Shown in pieces: positions 1 to 5,547 of a stretch of DNA of 6,981 nt. Position 1 is the stretch's first letter; every line of letters begins with the position of its first letter. Under the pieces are notes generated by a model. It searched no databases, was not told the origin of the DNA, and worked only from the letters and a program-made list of their open reading frames with translations. The position numbers were made by a program, and so were the translations under genes. Origin of the DNA: an uncultured Collinsella sp. GTDB lineage: Bacteria > Actinomycetota > Coriobacteriia > Coriobacteriales > Coriobacteriaceae. The stretch spans positions 1 to 6,981 of the forward strand of contig CAMQJB010000070.1 in the NCBI GenBank assembly GCA_947002045.1, written 5' to 3'.

Positions 1-926
1 AGACCGTTCTGATTCAGGAGCTCATCAACAACCTCGCCCAGGAGCACGGCGGCACCTCGGTGTTCACCGGTGTCGGCGAGCGCACCCGTGAGGGTACCGA
101 CCTTTATCTCGAGATGAGCGAGTCTGGCGTTATCGACAAGACCTGCTTGGTCTATGGTCAGATGAACGAGCCGCCCGGAGCGCGCCTGCGCATCGGTCTG
201 GCCGGCCTTACCACCGCTGAGTACTTCCGCGATCGCGGCCAGGACGTTCTGCTGTTCATCGACAACATTTTCCGCTTCTCCCAGGCAGGTTCCGAGGTTT
301 CCGCACTGCTGGGCCGTATGCCGTCCGCCGTTGGTTACCAGCCCACGCTGGCAACCGAGATGGGCGACCTCCAGGAGCGCATTACCTCGACCAAGACGGG
401 CTCCATTACCTCCGTCCAGGCTGTCTACGTCCCCGCAGACGACCTGACCGACCCGGCGCCTGCCACGACGTTCACCCACCTCGACGCTACCACGGTTCTT
501 TCGCGTAGCATTTCGTCGCTCGGCCTGTTCCCGGCCATCGACCCGCTCGCGTCTTCTTCCGACGCCCTCGATCCCTCGATCGTCGGCGAGGAGCACTACC
601 GTGTCGCCGTCAAGGTCCAGGAGCTCCTGCAGGAGTACTCCGACCTTCAGGACATCATTGCCATTCTGGGTATGGACGAGCTGTCCGAGGAGCAGCGCCT
701 TACGGTCAACCGTGCCCGTAAGATTCAGCAGTTCCTCTCGCAGTCCTTCCATGTCGCCGAGAAGTTCACAGGCAACCCCGGCGTCTACGTCCGTGTCGAG
801 GATACCGTCCGCTCCTTCGCCGAGATTGTCGACGGCAAGGCCGATGACCTGCCCGAGCAGGCATTCCGCTATGCCTCCACGATTGAGGACGTGCGTGAGC
901 GCGCCCGCAAGATGGAGGAGAAGTAG
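1..926 (+). CDS. atpD: ATP synthase F1 subunit beta (5'-truncated by window edge)
   Basis: This is the catalytic beta subunit of the F1 sector of F-type ATP synthase, which makes or hydrolyses ATP on the cytoplasmic face of the membrane. The reading frame is open from the first base. The window starts inside the lysine codon of the Walker A loop, so the next residues read TVLIQELINN and about 150 N-terminal residues are missing. Visible motifs, in order, are GERTREG with the catalytic Glu (codon at 78-80), the Walker B strand VLLFIDN (Asp at 261-263), the block SALLGRMPSAVGYQP, and the C-terminal DELSEE lever (675-692). The stop is at 924-926. Two positions differ from the common family sequence: Phe instead of the usual Tyr before PAIDPL (528-530), and Gln instead of Asp at the end of DELSEED (693-695). 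The atpC start lies 3 bases after the stop, so the two are co-transcribed. Identification is essentially certain. Confidence 0.98.
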   Translation, partial: TVLIQELINNLAQEHGGTSVFTGVGERTREGTDLYLEMSESGVIDKTCLVYGQMNEPPGARLRIGLAGLTTAEYFRDRGQDVLLFIDNIFRFSQAGSEVSALLGRMPSAVGYQPTLATEMGDLQERITSTKTGSITSVQAVYVPADDLTDPAPATTFTHLDATTVLSRSISSLGLFPAIDPLASSSDALDPSIVGEEHYRVAVKVQELLQEYSDLQDIIAILGMDELSEEQRLTVNRARKIQQFLSQSFHVAEKFTGNPGVYVRVEDTVRSFAEIVDGKADDLPEQAFRYASTIEDVRERARKMEEK

Positions 927-929
927 GTT

Positions 930-1322
930 ATGCGTATCCGCATCGTGTGCCCCGTGAGCCTCGCCTATGAGGGTGACGCTGCGTTTGTGTCGATTCCGTC
1001 TACGGATGGCGAGTTTGGCGTTCTGCCTGCTCACTCCAGCGAAATCTGCACGATCGACCGCGGTTACGTTCGCGTTTCCGATAAGGCCATGGGCACTGTC
1101 GACCACACGTTTGCCGTGGCCGGCGGCTATGCCCAGGTTGCGGAAGATGTCGTGACCGTTCTCGCCGAGCGCGCTTGCGATTTGGCGACCGTCGATGCCG
1201 ACAAGGTTAAAGCTGATATTCAAGGTTTTGAAGAGAAGCTGGGTAATTTGTCGGAGGATGATGCACGCCGCGCCTACCTCTATAATGAAATCGCATGGTG
1301 TAAGCTCAAGCTTGCCCAATAG
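930..1322 (+). CDS. atpC: ATP synthase F1 subunit epsilon
   Basis: This is the epsilon subunit of F-type ATP synthase, part of the central stalk. It couples rotation of gamma to the c-ring and can inhibit ATP hydrolysis through its C-terminal helices. The 130-residue length is typical of the family. The N-terminal beta-sandwich (about residues 1-85) carries the characteristic GEFGVLPAHSSEI segment (residues 27-39) and the FAVAGGYAQV strand (61-70). The remaining residues, from about 88 to 130, are charged and helical, so the regulatory two-helix domain is present and not truncated. The ATG start at 930 follows the atpD stop by 3 bases. Its ribosome-binding site GGAGGAG (914-920) lies inside the last codons of atpD, which implies coupled translation. 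It is the last gene of the atp operon, and a terminator follows. Confidence 0.96.
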   Translation: MRIRIVCPVSLAYEGDAAFVSIPSTDGEFGVLPAHSSEICTIDRGYVRVSDKAMGTVDHTFAVAGGYAQVAEDVVTVLAERACDLATVDADKVKADIQGFEEKLGNLSEDDARRAYLYNEIAWCKLKLAQ

Positions 1323-1358
1323 TCAAACGATTTAGCGTTCGACCATTTGCGAACACAT

Positions 1359-1397
1359 CATGCCCGGGATGGCCCAGCCACCCCGGGCATGCTTTTT
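1359..1397 (+). terminator. Intrinsic terminator of the atp operon
   Basis: A 10-bp perfect stem, CATGCCCGGG (1359-1368) with CCCGGGCATG (1382-1391), is extended by an A/C mismatch and a second 4-bp helix, TGGC (1370-1373) with GCCA (1377-1380), closing a CCA loop. Five T residues follow at 1393-1397. This is a textbook rho-independent terminator 36 bases after the atpC stop. It ends only 13 bases before the murA start codon, so it also forms part of the murA leader if any transcript reads through. Confidence 0.9.
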
Positions 1398-1410
1398 GAA
1401 AGGGTAGACC

Positions 1411-2694
1411 TTGGATATTATCCGCGTTGAGGGTGGCCACGCCATCGGAGGCTCCGTGCCCGTCTCGGGTGCCAAGAACTCCGCGCTCAAACTCATGGCG
1501 GCAACGCTTCTGGCGCCGGGCAAGACGACGCTGCTGAACGTGCCCGATATTTCCGATGTCCACGTGATGGGCAAGGTGCTCAAGGGCATGGGCGCCACGA
1601 TTGAAGTTCTCGATGAGCACACGCTCGAAATCGATACCTCCCAGGTTGATTCCTGGGAGGCTCCCTACGAGCTTGTCGCCAAGATGCGCGCCTCTACGGC
1701 CGTGATGGGCCCCCTGCTGGGTCGTTTCCATCGCGCCAAGATCGCCATGCCGGGCGGCTGCAACCTGGGCGCTCGCAAGATCGATATGCATATCTTGGGT
1801 CTCGAGGCTCTGGGCGTCGAGTTCGACACCGCCCACGGCTACATCAACGCCAGCGCTCCCCAGGGTCTGCACGGCACCACCGTCACGCTCGAATTCGCGA
1901 GCGTGGGCGCCACCGAGAACCTCATCATGGCTGCCGTGCGCGCACAGGGCACCACGGTTATCGACAACGCTGCCCGCGAGCCCGAGATCGTCGACCTTGC
2001 CAACATGCTCAACGAGATGGGTGCCAAGATCGTCGGCGCAGGCACGCCCGTCGTGACCATCGAGGGCGTGGAGGAGCTGCATCCCGTTACCCATTGCGTG
2101 GTGGGTGACCGCATCGAGGCCGGCACCTTTATCGTCGCCGGCGCCCTCATGGCCGATGAGCGCGGCGTCGATGTTACGGGCTTCTGCCCCATCCACCTGG
2201 GAATGGTGCTCAAAAAGATGGAACTTATGGGCATCGAGTGCGAGCGTATCGAGAACGGCGTCCACGTCAATCGCGTCGAGCGCATCAGGCCGGTCGATAT
2301 CCAGACGCTTCCGTTCCCGGGTTTCCCGACCGACATGCAGGCGCAGATCATGGTGCTTTCGGCCCTTGCCGACGGAAGCTCCGTAATTACCGAGAACATC
2401 TTCGAGAACCGCTTTATGTTCGCCTCCGAGCTCGTGCGTATGGGTGCCGATATTCGTATCGAGAGCCATCACGCCATGATTCACGGCGTCAAGGGCTTCT
2501 CGGGCGCACAGGTCACCTCGCCCGACCTGCGTGGCGGCGCAGCGCTTGTGGTTGCCGGTCTTATCGCCGATGGCGTTACCGAGGTCTCGGCCATCCATCA
2601 CATCAAACGTGGCTACGAGCAGTTTGTCGAAAAGCTGCAGGCGCTTGGCGCGCATGTCGAACATGCCACCGTTCCCGATCCCGTCATCTACTAA
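1411..2694 (+). CDS. murA: UDP-N-acetylglucosamine 1-carboxyvinyltransferase (MurA)
   Basis: MurA transfers enolpyruvyl from phosphoenolpyruvate to UDP-GlcNAc, the first committed cytoplasmic step of peptidoglycan synthesis. At 427 residues it is full length and shows the two-lobed EPSP-synthase-like fold pattern. Visible active-site residues are Lys22-Asn23 in SGAKN, Cys117 in the mobile loop MPGGCNLGAR (codon 1759-1761), Asp308 in FPTDMQAQ, Arg374 in DLRGG and Arg400 in IKRGYE. These match E. coli Lys22, Asn23, Cys115, Asp305, Arg371 and Arg397. The start is TTG at 1411: AAAGGG (1399-1404) precedes it by 6 bases, and translation from there gives the expected N-terminus reaching SGAKN at residue 19. 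The loop Cys predicts a fosfomycin-sensitive enzyme, unlike mycobacterial MurA, which has Asp there. The LCP gene follows 12 bases after the stop, probably in the same transcript. MurZ-type paralogues cannot be excluded by sequence alone. Confidence 0.96.
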   Translation: MDIIRVEGGHAIGGSVPVSGAKNSALKLMAATLLAPGKTTLLNVPDISDVHVMGKVLKGMGATIEVLDEHTLEIDTSQVDSWEAPYELVAKMRASTAVMGPLLGRFHRAKIAMPGGCNLGARKIDMHILGLEALGVEFDTAHGYINASAPQGLHGTTVTLEFASVGATENLIMAAVRAQGTTVIDNAAREPEIVDLANMLNEMGAKIVGAGTPVVTIEGVEELHPVTHCVVGDRIEAGTFIVAGALMADERGVDVTGFCPIHLGMVLKKMELMGIECERIENGVHVNRVERIRPVDIQTLPFPGFPTDMQAQIMVLSALADGSSVITENIFENRFMFASELVRMGADIRIESHHAMIHGVKGFSGAQVTSPDLRGGAALVVAGLIADGVTEVSAIHHIKRGYEQFVEKLQALGAHVEHATVPDPVIY

Positions 2695-2706
2695 TGCAGG
2701 TTGCCT

Positions 2707-3933
2707 ATGTTTAACAAGAAACCCCTAGCGGATAACACCCGAAGACCCTCGACTGGTGCGCAGGCCAAGATCTACAGCCGCGACAATGTCGCACGCTATT
2801 CCGAGCGCGCCCGTCAGCGCCGTCGCGGCCGCACGGTTCGCCGCGTAGCTCTCATCGCCGTACTCGGCGTGCTGCTGAGCGCCACGACTGCTGCGGGTCT
2901 GTGGTTTGCCACTATCATGGGCAAGCTTGGCGACTCCAATGTCATTACCAACAACCTGCGCCAGATTCTGGTCGATACCAATGAGGCAAAAGATCCGTTC
3001 TACGTGTTGCTTCTTGGTACCGACGGTCGTCCGGGCGAGGATACGTATCGTGCCGACTCGATTATCCTGGCACGCATCGACCCCACGCAAAAGCTGGCGA
3101 CGCTCATTTCCGTTCCGCGCGACACCAAGGTCGTGTACAAGGGCGAGACCATGAAGATCAACGCCTGCCACACCGTTGGCGGCGCCGGGGCCATGGTCCA
3201 GGCGGTCAACGAGCTGTGCGGCGTGCAGATTTCTCACTATGCCGAGGTCAGCTTTGACGGCATGCAGTCGCTTATTGATTCGGTTGGCGGTATCGACATC
3301 AACGCGACCGACGACGTCGACGATCCCGAGCATCTGGATATTAAGATTACCGCTGGTCAGCAGCATATGGACGGCGCTACCGCTCTTACCTATGCCCGCT
3401 GCCGCTACACCTATGCCGACGGCGATTACACGCGCATGCGCCATCAGCGTCAGGTGCTTGGCGCCCTTGCCAACCAGATTCTCAATAACTTCGATGCCAC
3501 GAAGATCTTTGGCCTGGTTAATTCGCTGTCCGATATGCTCGTAACCGATATGAGCGTTCAGGATATCGTGTCCACGGTCAATGCCATGCGCGGCATGGAT
3601 GTCGAGGGCATCTACTCGGCCAACCTGCCTTCGTACGCCGACGACAGCACTATGATCGACGGCGTGAGCTATGTCTTTGTTTACGAAGACGAGCTTAAGG
3701 AAATGATGGCCCGCGTTGACGCCGGTGAGGATCCCAAGGGCCCCAACACCATGGGCCTTTCAGACGGCTCCAGCTCCACGATCGGTGACCTCAACAACAA
3801 TACGTCCGAGGACTACGCATATGGCACCGCGACCTCGTCGGGTGGCTCGGACGATTCCGACGATTCGAGCGACGGCTCCGATTACTACGAAGAGCCCACC
3901 GGTGACGGCAACGGCTACGAAGCCAACTATTAG
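2707..3933 (+). CDS. LCP (LytR-CpsA-Psr) family cell-wall glycopolymer ligase
   Basis: LCP proteins are membrane-anchored enzymes that move lipid-linked wall polymers, such as teichoic acids, capsule or arabinogalactan, onto peptidoglycan outside the membrane. From ATG 2707 the protein is 408 residues. It has a basic cytoplasmic N-terminus (residues 1-46, rich in Arg), one membrane helix (about 47-70), an LCP domain (about 97-260) and an acidic low-complexity tail (about 350-408). LCP signatures are LLLGTDGR (Asp106), YRADSIILARID (Arg115, Asp117), SVPRDT (Arg138), the HYAEVSFDG segment (residues 178-185) and the basic cluster YARCRY...GDYTRMRHQRQ (229-249), which in the family binds the polyprenyl pyrophosphate. 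Cysteines at 154, 171 and 232 lie outside the membrane. A TTG at 2701 is in frame, but AGG (2698-2700) abuts it, whereas it stands 6 bases from ATG 2707. The gene follows murA closely, so both belong to envelope assembly. The polymer substrate cannot be told from sequence. Confidence 0.93.
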   Translation: MFNKKPLADNTRRPSTGAQAKIYSRDNVARYSERARQRRRGRTVRRVALIAVLGVLLSATTAAGLWFATIMGKLGDSNVITNNLRQILVDTNEAKDPFYVLLLGTDGRPGEDTYRADSIILARIDPTQKLATLISVPRDTKVVYKGETMKINACHTVGGAGAMVQAVNELCGVQISHYAEVSFDGMQSLIDSVGGIDINATDDVDDPEHLDIKITAGQQHMDGATALTYARCRYTYADGDYTRMRHQRQVLGALANQILNNFDATKIFGLVNSLSDMLVTDMSVQDIVSTVNAMRGMDVEGIYSANLPSYADDSTMIDGVSYVFVYEDELKEMMARVDAGEDPKGPNTMGLSDGSSSTIGDLNNNTSEDYAYGTATSSGGSDDSDDSSDGSDYYEEPTGDGNGYEANY

Positions 3934-3935
3934 AG

Positions 3936-3961
3936 TTACGCGGTTTTACCAAACCGCGTAA
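3936..3961. repeat. Perfect 11-bp hairpin after the LCP gene, no T-tract
   Basis: TTACGCGGTTT (3936-3946) and AAACCGCGTAA (3951-3961) form a perfect 11-bp stem around a TACC loop, starting 2 bases after the LCP stop codon. No run of T follows on either strand, so it does not look like a standard intrinsic terminator. It could protect the 3' end of the murA-LCP transcript or act in rho-dependent termination. Its role is inferred. Confidence 0.6.
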
Positions 3962-4007
3962 CGGCTCGACGCTGCGCGCCGCCCAGAACGACAATTTGTC
4001 ATTCAAA

Positions 4008-4046
4008 AGGCAGGGCATGACCAGAAGGTCAATGCCCTGCCTTTTT
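4008..4046 (+). terminator. Intrinsic terminator downstream of murA-LCP
   Basis: AGGCAGGGCA (4008-4017) pairs with TGCCCTGCCT (4033-4042), and TGACC (4018-4022) pairs with GGTCA (4027-4031). This makes a 15-bp stem with one bulged A (4032) and an AGAA loop. T residues run from 4042 to 4046. On the other strand the stem is followed by four T (the AAAA at 4005-4008), so it may also work weakly for transcripts arriving from pepT. Confidence 0.88.
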
Positions 4047-4122
4047 CATGCCAACTTGTTCGCCTTGGACGTCGCTCGCTGACGTTGGCTCAACCTGCGA
4101 TGCCGACTACTTTTCTTGCACC

Positions 4123-4159
4123 AAAAATCGCCCCGTTCTCTGTTGAGGACGGGGCGATT
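4123..4159 (-). terminator. Intrinsic terminator of pepT
   Basis: On the minus strand an 11-bp stem is formed by 4149-4159 and 4126-4136 (AATCGCCCCGT with ACGGGGCGATT). The loop is about 12 bases, of which another T/G and C/G pair may close part. It is followed by a run of T given by the AAAAA at 4123-4127. It lies 27 bases beyond the pepT stop codon, in the expected place and orientation. Confidence 0.87.
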
Positions 4160-4185
4160 CGTCTTTTGGGCTTATGCAGCCAGTC

Positions 4186-5433
4186 TTATGCGAAACGGGC
4201 GACGAGCTCCTGCAGGACGTCGGTCATCTTGACGAGTGAGTTGACCGGGACAAACTCGTTGACGCCGTGGTAACAGTAGCCGCCTGTCGAGAGGTTGGGG
4301 CAGGGCAGGCCGCGGAACGACAGCTGTGCGCCGTCGGTGCCGCCGCGAATCGGCAGTACTTGGGGCTCAACGCCGCAGGCAAGGTAGGCTTCCTTGGCAA
4401 CATCAATAAGCTCGGGATAGTCACGAACGATCTCGGCCATATTTCGATACTGCTGCTTAATCTCGACCGTTACGCGCTCCTCGCCCAGTCGCTGGTTGAG
4501 CAGTGCGGCGGCGGCATTCATCAGCTCGAGTTTCTGCTGGAACTTGGCGGCATCGTGATCACGGACGATATAGCGCGCCGTGGCATGGTCGACCGTTGCC
4601 GAGACGCCCTCAAGGTGATAGAAGCCCTCGTAGCCCTCGGTGTATTCCGGGCGCTGCTCGTAGGGGAGCAGGGCGTTGAAGTCGCAGAACAGGTTGCCCG
4701 CGTTGACCATGCACCCCTTGGCGTCGCCGGGGTGAATGGACTGGCCCTCAAAGCGAACGGTTGCCTCGGCGGCGTTGAAGCACTCCCACTCAAGCTCGCC
4801 AACCGGACCGCCGTCGACCGTGTAAGCGTACTTGCAGCCGAAGGCCTCGATATCCAACAGCTCGGCACCGTGACCGATTTCCTCGTCCGGGCAGAAGCAA
4901 ATGCCGAGCGCGGGATGGGGCAGGGAGGGATCCTGCGCGATGCGTGCGACAAGCGCCATGATTTCGGCGACACCCGCCTTGTCGTCGGCGCCCAGCAGCG
5001 TAGTTCCGTCGGTGCAGACAAGGTCCTCACCCACCAGGTTGTTGAGGGCAGGAAGCTTGGCGGTGCTCATGGACACGGGCTTGCCGTCGACGATGCCGCA
5101 AACCAGATCGCCGCCCTCGTAGTGCACGATGTGCGGCGCTACGCCGGCGCCCGGCGCGACCTCGGTGGTATCGAGGTGCGCGATCAGGCCCAGGGCGGGC
5201 TTATTCTCGGAACCGGCGCTAGCGGGAATGTGCGCGCAGACATAGGCGTTTTCGGTTACATGGGCATCGGTTGCACCCAGCTCGCGCAGTTCTTCGGCAA
5301 GCACGTTGGCAAGGTCAAACTGTACGGTGCTCGACGGCACCTGGTCGCAGTTGGCATCCTCGGACTGCGTGTTGATCTGGACATAGCGCAAAAAACGCTC
5401 GAGGACGTCGGGGTCCGTGGTGGTGTTTTCCAT
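4186..5433 (-). CDS. pepT: Peptidase T (M20 family zinc tripeptidase)
   Basis: Peptidase T is a cytoplasmic di-zinc aminopeptidase that removes the N-terminal residue from tripeptides, recycling peptides as amino acids. From ATG 5433 the protein is 415 residues, close to the roughly 408 of enteric PepT. Metal and catalytic residues are all visible: His86 and Asp88 in AHLDT, Asp150 in LLGADDKAG, Glu184-Glu185 in CPDEEIGHG, Asp207 in TVDGG and His389 in GGYCYHGVNEF. The lid/dimerisation domain carries SIHPGDAKGCMVNA (232-245) and GYEGFYHL (267-274). IRGGTDGAQLSFRGLPCPN (362-380), which recognises the substrate carboxylate, is near-identical to the enteric enzyme. The frame stays open 32 codons further upstream, but that extension crosses the palindrome and reads as non-homologous sequence. 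ATG 5433 has GGAG 8 bases ahead and gives the family N-terminus LERFLRYVQINTQS. It is a single-gene transcript, divergent from the regulator at 5548. Confidence 0.96.
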   Translation of the reverse strand: MENTTTDPDVLERFLRYVQINTQSEDANCDQVPSSTVQFDLANVLAEELRELGATDAHVTENAYVCAHIPASAGSENKPALGLIAHLDTTEVAPGAGVAPHIVHYEGGDLVCGIVDGKPVSMSTAKLPALNNLVGEDLVCTDGTTLLGADDKAGVAEIMALVARIAQDPSLPHPALGICFCPDEEIGHGAELLDIEAFGCKYAYTVDGGPVGELEWECFNAAEATVRFEGQSIHPGDAKGCMVNAGNLFCDFNALLPYEQRPEYTEGYEGFYHLEGVSATVDHATARYIVRDHDAAKFQQKLELMNAAAALLNQRLGEERVTVEIKQQYRNMAEIVRDYPELIDVAKEAYLACGVEPQVLPIRGGTDGAQLSFRGLPCPNLSTGGYCYHGVNEFVPVNSLVKMTDVLQELVARFA

Positions 5434-5471
5434 ACAGATCGCTCCAATCTTGGTCGTCGTGTGCAACAAGA

Positions 5472-5480
5472 ACTCTAGCA
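5472..5480 (-). promoter_or_regulatory. Possible extended -10 promoter element for pepT
   Basis: On the minus strand the sequence reads TGCTAGAGT, an extended -10 (TGn followed by a hexamer with 4 of 6 matches to TATAAT). It would start transcription about 30 bases upstream of the pepT ATG, leaving room for the GGAG ribosome-binding site. No good -35 box is visible; that region is taken by the palindrome at 5481-5500. This is a tentative call by eye. Confidence 0.3.
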
Positions 5481-5500
5481 CGGTATGCCGCGGCATACCG
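5481..5500. promoter_or_regulatory. Perfect 20-bp palindrome, candidate operator between divergent genes
   Basis: CGGTATGCCG (5481-5490) is followed directly by its exact reverse complement (5491-5500), a dyad with no spacer and no mismatch. It lies 47 bases upstream of the pepT ATG and 47 bases upstream of the regulator's start at 5548. It abuts a possible -10 of pepT and covers where the -35 of the regulator promoter would fall. Neither side has a T-run, so it is not a terminator. The perfect symmetry and position suggest a dimeric repressor site, plausibly for the adjacent metalloregulator. It does not match the AT-rich classic DtxR box, so the binding protein is unproven. Confidence 0.6.
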
Positions 5501-5516
5501 CGACGCTTGGATGGGG

Positions 5517-5522
5517 TAGAAT
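5517..5522 (+). promoter_or_regulatory. Possible -10 box for the metalloregulator operon
   Basis: TAGAAT matches the -10 consensus TATAAT at 5 of 6 positions. A start site near 5529 would give a leader of about 20 bases before ATG 5548. No convincing -35 hexamer lies 16-18 bases upstream; that interval is the right half of the palindrome at 5481-5500. A weak -35 under an operator would fit a regulated promoter. Tentative. Confidence 0.35.
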
Positions 5523-5547
5523 CAGCCATTGAGTGCAGAAGGGACGG

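Noticed and set aside
1306..2664. A 452-codon open frame on the minus strand opposite murA
   Set aside because: It lies fully antisense to a clear MurA gene. Its translation is rich in His, Asp, Gly and Ala with no family motif, as expected from GC-biased codons read backwards.
2701..2706. TTG 2701 as the start of the LCP gene
   Set aside because: The AGG at 2698-2700 touches the TTG, which leaves no spacer, but it sits 6 bases before ATG 2707.
2725..3444. A 239-codon minus-strand open frame inside the LCP gene
   Set aside because: It is a shadow of third-position GC bias. It has no motif and lies wholly within a convincing plus-strand gene.
3934..4185. A tRNA or other stable RNA in the convergent gap
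   Set aside because: No cloverleaf, T-loop or CCA-type end is visible. The structure there is explained by terminator-like hairpins.
4085..4273. A 62-codon plus-strand frame in the convergent gap
   Set aside because: It runs through the pepT terminator and into the 3' end of pepT, and has no ribosome-binding site or known motif.
4267..5478. A 403-codon open frame on the plus strand opposite pepT
   Set aside because: It is the complement of pepT, whose catalytic residues are all present. The plus-strand translation shows no recognisable domain and no ribosome-binding site.
5434..5529. A 32-residue N-terminal extension of pepT up to an ATG at 5529
   Set aside because: It would translate through the 20-bp palindrome and the likely promoter, has no family similarity, and ATG 5433 has a proper GGAG and the expected PepT N-terminus.
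5533..5547. GTG 5533 as the start of the metalloregulator
   Set aside because: There is no ribosome-binding sequence upstream, and it lies about 4 bases from the inferred transcription start. The AAGGG at 5539-5543 serves ATG 5548 or ATG 5554 instead.
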